This document shows positions 55,054-63,726 of a DNA stretch of 64,000 bases, one piece after another. The stretch is from Myxococcales bacterium (lineage in GTDB: Bacteria; Myxococcota; Polyangia; Nannocystales; Nannocystaceae): positions 151,548 through 215,547 of the forward strand of contig JAEUJW010000066.1 of the NCBI GenBank assembly GCA_016793465.1. Direction: 5' to 3'. The stretch's first letter is position 1. Each line of letters opens with the position of its first letter. The notes under the pieces are model-generated. The model was given only the letters and a program-made list of their open reading frames with translations, did not search any database and was not told the DNA's origin. Position numbers and translations under genes: made by a program.

Positions 55054-55979
55054 CCGACTCGAGCTGGCAGAGCTGGCAAAACCGCCTCCTGGTCGGCGTC
55101 ATGGGCTTCATCGTCCGTCGCCAGCGCCGCAACAAGCCGAGCCCCGGCTACCGCGGCGTGCGCCGGGCCCTCGAGCGCACCGGCGAGCGCCTGCGACCGG
55201 CGAAGGACGTCCGCTGGTCCGCCGTCGACGTCGGCGGCGTACCCGGCGAGTGGGTCGAGGCCCCCGGCGCGCGCCCTGGCCACGCGCTGCTCTACCTCCA
55301 CGGCGGCGGCTACGTCAGCGGCTCGCCCGTCTCGCACCGCTACCTCACCGGCGAGCTCAGCCGCCACAGCGCCGCCCGCGTGCTGGCGATCGACTACCGC
55401 CTCGCCCCCGAGCACGTGTTCCCGGCCGCGCTCGACGACGCCGTCGCCGCCTACACCTGGCTCCTGGGACAGGGCATCTCGGCCAACAAGCTGGCGATCG
55501 GCGGCGACTCGGCCGGCGGCGGCCTGACCGTCGCGACCCTCCTCTCGGCCCGCGAGCGCGGCCTCCCGCAGCCCGCGGCCGCGATCTGCCTGTCGCCGTG
55601 GGTCGACCTCGAGGGCGCCGGCGAGACAATCAAGACCCACGCGCACCTCGACCCCATGCTCACGCCGATCGGCATCCCGATCTTCGCCCGCTACTACGTC
55701 GGCGAGGCCGGCGACGTGCGCCACCCGCTGGTCTCGCCGATCCACGCCGACTTGAAGGAACTCGCGCCGATGCTCGTGCAGGTCGGCGGCCGCGAGGTGC
55801 TGCTGGACGACGCGCGTCGGCTCGTCGCCCGCATCCAGGCCGCGGGCGGCAGGGCCGAGCTCGAGGTCTGGGACCACATGATCCACGTGTGGCAGATCTT
55901 CGGCTTCCTGCCCGAGGCTCGCCGCGCGGTCGCCCGCCTCGGCACGTTCCTCCGCCGTCACATGGATCTTCCGGAATAG
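55050..55979 (+). CDS. alpha/beta hydrolase (HSL-type esterase/lipase), 309 aa
   Basis: Hormone-sensitive-lipase signatures are intact: the oxyanion motif LYLHGGGYVSGS, DYRLAPEH, the nucleophile elbow GGDSAGGGL, and the late acid/His region (LEVWDHMIHVWQIF). These are cytoplasmic carboxylesterases acting on short-chain esters. It shares a 4-nt overlap with the MBL-fold gene, so a two-enzyme hydrolytic unit is likely. The N-terminal 25 residues are basic with a hydrophobic run (LLVGVMGFIV), perhaps membrane-associating. GTG start. Confidence 0.93.
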   Translation: MTDSSWQSWQNRLLVGVMGFIVRRQRRNKPSPGYRGVRRALERTGERLRPAKDVRWSAVDVGGVPGEWVEAPGARPGHALLYLHGGGYVSGSPVSHRYLTGELSRHSAARVLAIDYRLAPEHVFPAALDDAVAAYTWLLGQGISANKLAIGGDSAGGGLTVATLLSARERGLPQPAAAICLSPWVDLEGAGETIKTHAHLDPMLTPIGIPIFARYYVGEAGDVRHPLVSPIHADLKELAPMLVQVGGREVLLDDARRLVARIQAAGGRAELEVWDHMIHVWQIFGFLPEARRAVARLGTFLRRHMDLPE

Positions 55980-55999
55980 TCGCGCGTTGCCGGGAGTCG

Positions 56000-56986
56000 A
56001 TGCCCCGCATGTCCGCTCCCGCGCGCTCCCGGTCCGACAGCTCCTCGACCCCGCCGGCGCGCCGCGGACCGGCGTTGTTCGCCGTCCTGCTCGCCTGCTC
56101 GCTGGTGGCCGGCGTCACCGTGTGGGCCACCAGCCGCGGCATCGTCGGCGTCGGCCCGACCCAGCAGGCCTTCGCCGCCGCGATCGTCATCTGGGGCCTG
56201 CTCATCGGCTACGCCACCTGGTGCCGCCACATCGGCGCGCGCCTCCTGCTCGGCTCGGTCGGCCTCGCCGTCCCGCCCGCCATGTGGGTCGCCGACCAGC
56301 TCGGCCACGACGTCGGCATCCTCGCCGGTGAGCGCGGCCCGGTCGCCGCCATATTCGCCGCCGTCTGCACCCTCACCATCCTCGGCGTCGCCCGCCGACG
56401 CCTCTGGGCCTGGTGGCTCGCCTGCGCCGGCGCCGTCGTCGGGGCCCTCAGCGCCGGCCTCAACGGCCTCGGCTCCCTCGCCGACCCCGGCCTCGCCACC
56501 TGGTCGACCGGCACCGTGTTCGGCGGGGTCTGCCTCGCGCTCGTCGGCCTGCTCTCCGCCGACGTCCGCCGCGCCTTCCGCGACGGCGCCCACACCAACC
56601 CCGTCTGGCAGGCCTCCGACCCGGTGATCGTCGCGCTGCGCTGGACCATCGGCGCCAACCTCGTCGCCCTGCCGATGCTGCTCGTCTACGCCTGGACGCA
56701 GCCCGTCGTCCCCGAGACCGCCACCCTCGCGCTCGTGCTCGCCGTCATGCTCGCCGTCAGCGAGCTCCTCGCCGTCGCCCGCAAGCTCGTCGGCGCCCTG
56801 CTGCTGTGCCTCACCGGCCTCGGCCTGCTGTGCCTCACCGGCATCACCCTCGCCCTCGCGGCCGACGCCGACGTCCGCTACATCGTCTACTACTACGCCG
56901 TGTTCTGGACCCCCGCCGGCCTGCTCTCGGCCTGGACCGGCGCCCGCATCCTCGGCCGCCTCGGCCGCCTGCTCCGCCGCGCCTGA
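56000..56986 (+). CDS. polytopic membrane protein of unknown function, 328 aa
   Basis: About eight or nine hydrophobic helices (for example PALFAVLLACSLVAGVTVWA, FAAAIVIWGLLIGYATW, LVALPMLLVYAW, TLALVLAVMLAVSELLAV) are joined by short loops, after a basic Ser/Pro-rich N-terminal tail. No transporter or enzyme motif is recognised. A clear GGGAG lies 5 nt before ATG 56000. It begins 20 nt after the hydrolase gene, so it is likely the third gene of that unit. It ends before a long palindromic hairpin. Confidence 0.75.
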   Translation: MPRMSAPARSRSDSSSTPPARRGPALFAVLLACSLVAGVTVWATSRGIVGVGPTQQAFAAAIVIWGLLIGYATWCRHIGARLLLGSVGLAVPPAMWVADQLGHDVGILAGERGPVAAIFAAVCTLTILGVARRRLWAWWLACAGAVVGALSAGLNGLGSLADPGLATWSTGTVFGGVCLALVGLLSADVRRAFRDGAHTNPVWQASDPVIVALRWTIGANLVALPMLLVYAWTQPVVPETATLALVLAVMLAVSELLAVARKLVGALLLCLTGLGLLCLTGITLALAADADVRYIVYYYAVFWTPAGLLSAWTGARILGRLGRLLRRA

Positions 56987-57004
56987 CCCCTCCGGCCGAC
57001 GAGC

Positions 57005-57032
57005 GAGCGCCTGTCCCATCGGACAGGCGCTC
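57005..57032. terminator. bidirectional terminator built on a CTGTC palindrome
   Basis: A perfect 12-bp stem (57005-57016 with 57021-57032) around a CATC loop has CTGTCC/GGACAG as its inner half. It lies between convergent genes. A second palindrome follows at 57051. The dispersed palindrome can thus serve as a terminator stem. Confidence 0.6.
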
Positions 57033-57050
57033 TCTCACGTCGACGAACAC

Positions 57051-57066
57051 CTGTCCTCTCAGACAG
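57051..57066. repeat. dispersed palindrome CTGTC-N6-GACAG
   Basis: CTGTCCTCTCAGACAG is the second copy in the 94-bp gap between the convergent membrane protein and protease genes. Confidence 0.6.
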
Positions 57067-57080
57067 TCGCTCGCCGAGCC

Positions 57081-58328
57081 TCACCGCCGCCGACGTCGCA
57101 GCGCGAGCAGCCCGAACACCGCGAGCCCCGACGCATCACCATAATTAAAATCGTCGCTGCGGCAGCCGCAGCCCTTCTCGCCGCCGTCGTCGTCCTGTCC
57201 GGCGGTCTCCGAGTCGGTCTCGGTCTCGGTCTCGGTCTCGCTCGGGTCGATGGGCCCCGGGTCGGTCGGCACCGTCGGATCCGGCTCGGGCGGCGGAGGA
57301 GGCGGCGGCGGCGGGTCCGGAGGTGGATCCGGCGGCGGCGGGTTGGTGTTGAACGGCGGCCCGCAGGTCCCGCTGAGCGTGCCGAGCTGTTCGGTCTCGC
57401 AGGCGTCGAGCCAGGTGCTCTCCGGCACGCCCGGGAAGAACGGGAACCCGCCGCAGCCGGCGCTCGGGTTCCAGGTGCCGTCGGCGTCGTGGCACGGCGT
57501 CACGTCGCGGCTGGTGAACGACTCGAGCCAGTCGACGTGCTGATACGCGATCTCGTAGACCGTGCCGAGCCCGCAGATCTCCCCGTTCGGATCGGGCTCG
57601 AAGTCGGGGTGCAGCGTCGACGCCGCGCCGAACACCCGCCACGTGCCGTCGGTGAGCTGGACCATCGCCGGCCCGCCGGAGTCGCCGAAGCACCCGCCGG
57701 TGTTGGGCCCGATCATGATCACGTCGTTGCGCTTCGGCAGCACGTCGGTGATCGTCTGGCGGGTGAAGCGCTTCAGGCCCGCGCCATCGGTGTGGACCTC
57801 GCCCTCGGGGTCCTGGATCGCCGTCGACGCGCCGAACCCGACGATCGTCACGCCCACGCCCGGCTTCAGCTGGTCGACCTCGCAGCCCATCAGCAGCGGC
57901 ACGATCGGCAGCCCGCGCACCGGCGCCTGCAGCGTGCAGACCGCGAGGTCGATGCCCTTGGTCTGCCACTCGGGGTGCATCCCGCAGTCCTGCACCGGCA
58001 CCTTGCGGATCGGCGCCTTGACGTCCTCGCCGAACATCACGCTGCCGGGCGTCGCCCACGACGAGTCGGGGTCCATGCAGTGCGCCGCGAACAGCACCAC
58101 CTCCGGGTGGATCAGCGTGCCCGTGCAGAACATCCCCTCGGACTCCAGGTCGAGCATCGCCACCGCCGTGGGGAACCCGCACTCCGGCGCCTCGACCCCA
58201 TTAAAGATCCCCGATGGCTCGCCCGGCGGGTCCGCCAGTGGCATATCGCCGCGAGCCAGCCCAGGGGTGAGCAGCACCAAAGACGTAAGTAAACGCGTCG
58301 CTCTGCGACCGGACACGCGACACCTCAT
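57081..58328 (-). CDS. secreted trypsin-like serine protease with MYXO-CTERM-like tail, 415 aa
   Basis: A signal peptide (LLTSLVLLTPGLARG) precedes a chymotrypsin-fold protease (about 40-270). The triad is visible: His in LFAAHC, Asp in GIDLAVC, and Ser in CFGDSGGPA. A Cys-containing spacer, a poly-Pro stretch (about 16 Pro) and a TETETETDSE tract follow. The end, GCGCRSDDF then a short hydrophobic segment and RRRRR, is a MYXO-CTERM sorting tail, so the protease is probably surface-anchored and later processed. The start at ATG 58328 has a TACGCT box 6 nt upstream (complement of 58335-58340). Confidence 0.93.
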   Translation of the reverse strand: MRCRVSGRRATRLLTSLVLLTPGLARGDMPLADPPGEPSGIFNGVEAPECGFPTAVAMLDLESEGMFCTGTLIHPEVVLFAAHCMDPDSSWATPGSVMFGEDVKAPIRKVPVQDCGMHPEWQTKGIDLAVCTLQAPVRGLPIVPLLMGCEVDQLKPGVGVTIVGFGASTAIQDPEGEVHTDGAGLKRFTRQTITDVLPKRNDVIMIGPNTGGCFGDSGGPAMVQLTDGTWRVFGAASTLHPDFEPDPNGEICGLGTVYEIAYQHVDWLESFTSRDVTPCHDADGTWNPSAGCGGFPFFPGVPESTWLDACETEQLGTLSGTCGPPFNTNPPPPDPPPDPPPPPPPPPEPDPTVPTDPGPIDPSETETETETDSETAGQDDDGGEKGCGCRSDDFNYGDASGLAVFGLLALRRRRR

Positions 58329-58410
58329 CGCATCAGCGTAGCGAGCGCGCGGCCATCGACGCAAGGGCGTTCTGCTGCCAACCGTCCTGTGCTATGGCCA
58401 GGTCCGATCG

Positions 58411-59262
58411 ATGTCCGGCGCGATCTTCAGCCTCCTCCTCGGCCTGCTCGCGGCGCCCGACGAACGCGAGTACGACGGCGCCGTCGAGGCCGTCGACGCA
58501 GCGGCGCGGCCCACCCGTGAAACCCCGCCGAACTCCGCCCTGGCGCCCGAAACCTCGGGTGTGCCGGATGAGCCGAATTCCGTCAGCGAAGATCGAGAAG
58601 TTCCACCGGTCCCGTCACCCGCGAACTCACCTGCCCCGGCCGCGACTCCGGCTCCAGCGCCCGAGCCGGCCCCGCCGGTGCAACGACCTCCCACCCCCGA
58701 CGCCCGGACGAAACCCACGCCGAAGTGGTGGGGTCCATTCCCTCGCCCGCGGATCACCGGGTTCGGCGGACCGGTGGCGCACTTCACCGGGCTGAAGCCG
58801 ACGTCGGATCTCGCCCGCAAGTTCGCCCTCATGCTCGGCATCGCCGCCGGCATGACGATCCGCCAGCGCGTCTCGCTCGGCGCCTCCGTCATGTGGCTGC
58901 TCAACCCCGTCGACGCCGGCGCCACCGCGGTCGGCAGCAAGCAGCGGCTCAACGTCAACTACGGCGGCCTCCTGCTCGACGTGGCGCTCGTCAAGCGCGA
59001 CCGCCTCGACCTCTCGCTCGCCGGCCTCGTCGGCGGCGGCGGCGCGTGCCTGCAGAACCCCGACAAGGGCACCTGCTACGACCGCACCGCCTTCTTCGTC
59101 GGCCAGCCCGGCCTCGCCGCCCACATCCGTCTGCTGCCCGTCGTGCGCCTGGTGTTCGGCCTCGGCTACCGCTTCGTCGTCGCCCGCTCGTGGTCCGGCC
59201 CGACCGGCGCCGGTCTCGGCGCCCCGGTCGGCTCGGCGATGCTCGAGCTCGGGTGGTTCTGA
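58411..59262 (+). CDS. exported protein with Pro-rich linker and beta-barrel-like domain, 283 aa
   Basis: A short hydrophobic N-terminus (AIFSLLLGLLAAP) acts as a signal or anchor. Residues about 25-105 are a Pro/Ala/Glu-rich linker. The rest (about 108-283) has alternating strands typical of small outer-membrane barrels (ITGFGGPVAHFTGLKP, SLGASVMWLLNP, LVFGLGYRFVVARSW), and the last residue is Phe (LELGWF). Function unknown. The start at ATG 58411 follows a TGCTAT element by 15 nt; other frames here do not give a domain. Confidence 0.7.
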   Translation: MSGAIFSLLLGLLAAPDEREYDGAVEAVDAAARPTRETPPNSALAPETSGVPDEPNSVSEDREVPPVPSPANSPAPAATPAPAPEPAPPVQRPPTPDARTKPTPKWWGPFPRPRITGFGGPVAHFTGLKPTSDLARKFALMLGIAAGMTIRQRVSLGASVMWLLNPVDAGATAVGSKQRLNVNYGGLLLDVALVKRDRLDLSLAGLVGGGGACLQNPDKGTCYDRTAFFVGQPGLAAHIRLLPVVRLVFGLGYRFVVARSWSGPTGAGLGAPVGSAMLELGWF

Positions 59263-59365
59263 CCGCCGCGTCGACCGCCGTTCGTACCGGGCGACCGAGC
59301 ACAGTTTGCGGCCTCCGCGTCGCTTGCTGGCGCCGTCGACCGCGGCCACAGATTCGGAGCACACC

Positions 59366-60472
59366 ATGCCCGACGGCCTCGACATCACCCTCGTCGATCT
59401 ACGCCGCGTCCGGGAGCACGCGCGGGCGGTCGGGCTGCGCCACGTCAACGACGCCGCCCCCGGCATCCAGCGCCGGCGCTGCGGCAGCGGGTTCGTCTAT
59501 CGCCTGCCCGACGGCGCCCGCGTGGCCGACGGCGCCACCCTCACGCGCATCCGTGGCCTCGTCATCCCGCCCGCCTACACCCGCGTGTGGATCTGCGTCC
59601 ACGAGGACGGCCACCTCCAGGCCACCGGCTACGACGTCGCCGGCCGCAAGCAGTACCGCTACCACCCGCGCTGGCAGGCCATCCGCGCCGCCACCAAGTA
59701 CGGCCACCTCATCGACTTCGCCAGCGTCCTGCCGCGCCTGCGTCGCTGCATCGACCGCGACCTCCAGGCCAACGGCCTCGTGCGCGAGCGCGTGCTCGCG
59801 ACCGCCGCGCGCGTCCTCGACGCTACCCTGATCCGCGTCGGCAACACCCGCTACACCGCGCAGAACGGCACCTACGGGCTCACCACCCTGCAGAACCGCC
59901 ACGTCAAGATCGACCGCGGCCACATCACCTTCCAGTTCGTCGGCAAGAGCCACCAGCGGCGCCGGCTCGACGTCGACGACCCTCAGCTCGCGCGCATCCT
60001 CCACCGCTGCCGCGAGCTGCCCGGCCACCGCCTGTTCGAGTACCTCGACGACGCCGGCCAGGTCCAGGTCATCGACTCCGACGACGTCAACGACTACCTC
60101 CACGCCGCCACCGGCCGCACGCTGACCGCCAAGGACTTTCGCACCTGGGGCGGCACCGTGCACGCCGCGGTGACGCTCGCGGCCATGGACCCGCCGAGCT
60201 CGCCGACCGCGGCCGAGCGCAACATCGTCGCGGCGATCAAGTCGGTCGCCGCCCGCCTCGGCAACCGCCCGGCCACCAGCCGCAAGTACTACGTCCACCC
60301 CGCCGTGCTCGGCGCCTACCGCGACGGCACGCTGTACGACCACATCCCCGCCGTGAACCCGGGGCGCCCTGCGCCACGCGGCGGACTCTCGCCGGAGGAG
60401 AAGGCCGTCCTGGCCCTGCTCCGCGCCCGCGCCGCTCCGTCCCGTGGGCAGCGACGCCGGCTCGCCGCATGA
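59366..60472 (+). CDS. DNA topoisomerase IB, 368 aa
   Basis: This is a bacterial relative of the poxvirus type IB enzyme, relaxing supercoils through a 3'-phosphotyrosyl intermediate. Visible family features are VIPPAYTRVWICV, DVAGRKQYRYHPRW, LIRVGNTRYTAQNGTYGLTT, the TFQFVGKSHQRR loop with active-site Lys, KDFRTWGGT (Arg/His region) and the C-terminal catalytic Tyr in SRKYYVHP (Tyr309 most likely). GGAG precedes ATG 59366. It is followed by the PNPOx-like gene 27 nt later. A housekeeping or stress role is assumed. Confidence 0.95.
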   Translation: MPDGLDITLVDLRRVREHARAVGLRHVNDAAPGIQRRRCGSGFVYRLPDGARVADGATLTRIRGLVIPPAYTRVWICVHEDGHLQATGYDVAGRKQYRYHPRWQAIRAATKYGHLIDFASVLPRLRRCIDRDLQANGLVRERVLATAARVLDATLIRVGNTRYTAQNGTYGLTTLQNRHVKIDRGHITFQFVGKSHQRRRLDVDDPQLARILHRCRELPGHRLFEYLDDAGQVQVIDSDDVNDYLHAATGRTLTAKDFRTWGGTVHAAVTLAAMDPPSSPTAAERNIVAAIKSVAARLGNRPATSRKYYVHPAVLGAYRDGTLYDHIPAVNPGRPAPRGGLSPEEKAVLALLRARAAPSRGQRRRLAA

Positions 60473-60499
60473 CCCCACAGAAGCCCACGAGGAGACCGC

Positions 60500-60988
60500 A
60501 TGGACAACGACGACCTGAAGAAGCTCCACACCCTGATTAAAGGCATCAAGACGGCGATGCTCACCACCATCGACGACCACGGCGCCCTGCGCAGCCGGCC
60601 GATGGGGACCATGGAGGTCGACGACAGTCATGACCTGTGGTTCTTCACCCAGCTCGACTCGCCGAAGGTCGCGGAGATCGCCCGCGAGATGCAGGTCAAC
60701 GTCTCGTACTCCGACCCCGGCGACAACCGCTACGTCTCGGTCTCGGGCCTGGCCCAGACCATCCGCGACCGCGCCAAGATCAAGGAGCTGTGGAAGCCCG
60801 CCTACGTCGCGTTCTTCCCCGAGGGCGTCGACGACCCCAACCTCGCCCTGCTGCGCGTGACCGCCTACGACGCCGAGTACTGGACCGGGCCGACCAACTT
60901 CCTCGGCAAGGCGCTGCGCTTCGCCGTCGCCGCGATCCGCCGCGACCCCGCCCCGCTCGGCGAGAACGCCAAGCTCCACCTCGCCTAG
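60500..60988 (+). CDS. pyridoxamine-5'-phosphate-oxidase-like flavin protein (general stress protein 26 type), 162 aa
   Basis: This small split-barrel FMN-binding protein has MLTTIDDHGALRSRPM, LWFFTQLDSPKVAEI, VNVSYSDPGDNRYVSVSG and VDDPNLALLRVTAYDAEYW, which closely follow the GSP26/YzzA-like family. It likely binds flavin or a related cofactor, reaction unknown. The ribosome binding site GAGGAGA lies before the ATG. Co-directional with topoisomerase IB and ended by a strong hairpin. Confidence 0.9.
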   Translation: MDNDDLKKLHTLIKGIKTAMLTTIDDHGALRSRPMGTMEVDDSHDLWFFTQLDSPKVAEIAREMQVNVSYSDPGDNRYVSVSGLAQTIRDRAKIKELWKPAYVAFFPEGVDDPNLALLRVTAYDAEYWTGPTNFLGKALRFAVAAIRRDPAPLGENAKLHLA

Positions 60989-61005
60989 AGGCCCCTTCGA
61001 AGCAA

Positions 61006-61038
61006 CGAGGCCCGACCGCCCCAGGCGATCGGGCCTCG
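61006..61038. terminator. hairpin terminator between PNPOx-like and ettA genes
   Basis: A perfect 10-bp stem CGAGGCCCGA / TCGGGCCTCG (61006-61015 and 61029-61038), with further GC pairing inside, lies in the 67-bp gap between convergent genes. No T-run, so probably bidirectional. Confidence 0.65.
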
Positions 61039-61055
61039 CTCGCGTTCGTCGCCCG

Positions 61056-62729
61056 TCAGTGCGTCAGCTTGCGGTACTTGATGCGGTGAGGCGTCAGCGC
61101 GTCCTCGCCGAGCCGGCGCTTCTTGTCGGCCTCGTAGTCCTCGTAGTTGCCCTCGAACCACGTGACCTTGGAGTCGCCCTCGAACGCCAGCATGTGCGTG
61201 GCGATGCGGTTGAGGAACCACCGATCGTGGCTGATGACCACCGCGCAGCCCGGGAACCCGAGCAGCGCGTCCTCGAGGGCCCGCAGCGTGTCGACGTCGA
61301 GGTCGTTGGTCGGCTCGTCGAGGAGCAGGACGTTGCCTCCGGTCCGCAGCAGCAGCGCCAGGTTGACGCGGTTGCGCTCGCCGCCCGAGAGGTCGCCGAC
61401 GAGCTTCTGCTGGTCGGTCCCCTTGAAGTTGAAGGACGAGACCCAGGCGCGCGAGGGGACCTCGCGGTTGCCGATCATGATCTTGTCCTCGCCGCCGGAG
61501 ATGACCTGAAAGACCGTCTTCTTCGGATCGAGGTCGCGCCGGTCCTGATCGACGTAGGAGAGCTTCACCGTCTCGCCGAGGCGCAGCGTCCCCGAGTCGG
61601 GCTTCTCCTCGCCGGCGATCATCTTGAAGAGCGTCGTCTTGCCGGCGCCGTTCGGCCCGATGATGCCGACGATGCCGCCGGGCGGAAGCTTGAAGTTGAG
61701 GTCGTCGAAGAGCAGCTTGTCGCCGTAGGCCTTGCGCAGATGGTCGGCCTCGACGACGACGTTGCCGAGGCGCTGCGGGATCGGGATCGAGATCTCGACC
61801 TTCTCCGGCGCGCGCTCGACGCCCTGCTTCACGAGCTCCTCGAAGGCGTTGATGCGGGCCTTGCCCTTGGCCTGGCGCGCGCGGGGCGAGAGCTTGATCC
61901 ACTCGAGCTCGCGGGCCAGCGTCCGGGCCCGGGCGCCCGCCTGCTTCTCCTCGACCTCGAGGCGCTTGTTCTTCTGCTCGAGCCAGGAGGAGTAGTTGCC
62001 CTGCCACGGGATGCCGCGTCCGCGGTCGAGCTCGAGGATCCAGCCCGCGACGTTGTCGAGGAAGTAGCGGTCGTGGGTGATCGCGACGACCGTCCCCGGA
62101 TACTCCTGGAGGAAGCGCTCGAGCCAGGCGACGCTCTCGGCGTCGAGGTGGTTCGTCGGCTCGTCGAGCAGCAGCATGTCGGGCTTCGAGAGCAGCAGCC
62201 GGCAGAGGGCGACCCGGCGCTTCTCGCCGCCCGAGAGGGTCTCGACCTTGGCATCGCCCGGCGGACAGCGCAGGGCCTCCATGGCGACGTCGAGAGTCCG
62301 GTCGATCTCCCAGGCGCCCGCGGCGTCGATCTCGTCCTGGAGCTTCGCCTGCTTCTCGAGCAGGGCGTTCATCTCGTCGTCTTCCATCGGCTCGGCGAAC
62401 TTCGCGGAGATCGCGTTGAACTCGTCGAGCAGCCCGCGGATCTCGGCGACCCCGTCCTCGACGTTGCCGAGCACGTCCTTCGCCGGGTCGAGCGTCGGCT
62501 CCTGGGCCAGGTAGCCGACGCGCAGGCCCTTCGCGGGCTTGGCCTCGCCGAGGATGTCCGTGTCGACGCCGGCCATGATGCGCAGCAGCGTGCTCTTGCC
62601 GGCGCCGTTCGCGCCGAGGACGCCGATCTTCGCGCCGGGGAAGAAGGAGAGCGTGATGCCGTCGAGGATCACCCGATCCCCGATCACCTTCCTCAGGTCG
62701 TGCATCGTAAAGACGAACTCGTGCGCCAC
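61056..62729 (-). CDS. ettA: energy-dependent translational throttle ABC-F protein
   Basis: This soluble ABC-F protein binds the ribosomal E site and gates the first steps of elongation according to ATP/ADP ratio. Two ATPase domains are complete: Walker [10 protein letters not shown] and GPNGAGKTT, signatures LSGGEKRR and LSGGERNR, and Walker [12 protein letters not shown] and [11 protein letters not shown]. They are joined by the P-site tRNA-interaction linker ([23 protein letters not shown]). The length of 557 aa matches EttA. GTG 62729 has a GGGGGAG ribosome binding site; a further in-frame GTG at 62747 is less likely. No membrane segments. Confidence 0.96.
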   Translation of the reverse strand: MAHEFVFTMHDLRKVIGDRVILDGITLSFFPGAKIGVLGANGAGKSTLLRIMAGVDTDILGEAKPAKGLRVGYLAQEPTLDPAKDVLGNVEDGVAEIRGLLDEFNAISAKFAEPMEDDEMNALLEKQAKLQDEIDAAGAWEIDRTLDVAMEALRCPPGDAKVETLSGGEKRRVALCRLLLSKPDMLLLDEPTNHLDAESVAWLERFLQEYPGTVVAITHDRYFLDNVAGWILELDRGRGIPWQGNYSSWLEQKNKRLEVEEKQAGARARTLARELEWIKLSPRARQAKGKARINAFEELVKQGVERAPEKVEISIPIPQRLGNVVVEADHLRKAYGDKLLFDDLNFKLPPGGIVGIIGPNGAGKTTLFKMIAGEEKPDSGTLRLGETVKLSYVDQDRRDLDPKKTVFQVISGGEDKIMIGNREVPSRAWVSSFNFKGTDQQKLVGDLSGGERNRVNLALLLRTGGNVLLLDEPTNDLDVDTLRALEDALLGFPGCAVVISHDRWFLNRIATHMLAFEGDSKVTWFEGNYEDYEADKKRRLGEDALTPHRIKYRKLTH

Positions 62730-62775
62730 GGATCGATCTCCCCCCACGCGCGCGGCTCCGGCGCGTCTGCTGGCC

Positions 62776-63726
62776 CTATTTCTTCCGGCGGTCGGCCGAG
62801 TCTAGCCCCGACCCGCCCGGCGCACAGCCGCCACGGCGGCTCTCCTCCCGGAGGACCCGCATCAGGCTCGAGGAGTCGAGGCGCCCACCGCCCAGGCGCT
62901 GGACCTCGGCATAACGCCCGTCGACGAGCTCGGTCGCGGGCAGCGGGATCCCGCGCGCGTGGGCCTCGGCGAGGGCCATGCCGAGGTCCTTGCGCATCCA
63001 GTCGACGGCGAAGCCGAAGTCGAAGCGGTCCTCGAGCATCGTCCCCGCCCGGTTCTGCATCTGCCAGGAGGCGGCCGCCCCGTGCGAGATCACGTCGACG
63101 ACCGCCGCCACGTCGAGGCCGACCCGCTCGCCGAAATGGAGCCCCTCGGCCAGCGCCTCGACGAGCCCCGCGATGCAGATCTGGTTCACCATCTTCGCCC
63201 ACTGCCCGTGGCCCGCCGGCCCGATCCGCGCGTGCTTGCGGGCATAGCAGTCGAGCAGCGGGGCGACCCGGCGATGGTCCGCCTCGAGGCCGCCGACCAT
63301 GATCGTGAGCGTCCCCTGCTCGGCGCCGCTCTGGCCTCCGGAGACCGGGGCGTCGAGGAAGGCGAGTCCGCGGCCGCGGGCCTCGCGGTGGAGACGCTGG
63401 GCGAGCTCGGCCGACGCCGTCGTGTGGTCGACGAAGAGCGCGCCCGCGCGCATCGCGGCGAAGGCGCCGTCCGGGCCGAGGGTGATGGCCTCGAGGTCGG
63501 GGTCGGCGCCGGTGCAGGCGAAGACGAAGTCGGCACCGCGGGCGGCCTCGGCGGGAGTCGCGGCCGAACGGACCGCGAGGCCCGCATGGGCCTGCAGGAA
63601 GGCCTCGGCGCGGGCGGGGGTCCGGTTGTAGACCGTGACGCGGTGGCCCGCGCGGGCGAGATGACCCGCCATCGGGAAGCCCATCACGCCGAGGCAGAGG
63701 AACGCGACGTCGTGTCGCTCGCTCAG
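62776..63726 (-). CDS. 3-hydroxyisobutyrate dehydrogenase-family oxidoreductase, about 316 aa
   Basis: The protein belongs to the beta-hydroxyacid dehydrogenase family: [20 protein letters not shown] (NAD-binding), [19 protein letters not shown], the catalytic-lysine region [15 protein letters not shown] and [13 protein letters not shown]. The first Rossmann strand (DVAFLCLG) is encoded upstream of the first GTG (63687), and no ATG, GTG or TTG lies before it in frame. A CTG at 63726, overlapping the stop of the upstream gene, gives the full domain and is my preferred start. Starting at 63687 would cut the nucleotide-binding strand. Substrate unknown. Confidence 0.85.
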   Translation of the reverse strand: MSERHDVAFLCLGVMGFPMAGHLARAGHRVTVYNRTPARAEAFLQAHAGLAVRSAATPAEAARGADFVFACTGADPDLEAITLGPDGAFAAMRAGALFVDHTTASAELAQRLHREARGRGLAFLDAPVSGGQSGAEQGTLTIMVGGLEADHRRVAPLLDCYARKHARIGPAGHGQWAKMVNQICIAGLVEALAEGLHFGERVGLDVAAVVDVISHGAAASWQMQNRAGTMLEDRFDFGFAVDWMRKDLGMALAEAHARGIPLPATELVDGRYAEVQRLGGGRLDSSSLMRVLREESRRGGCAPGGSGLDSADRRKK

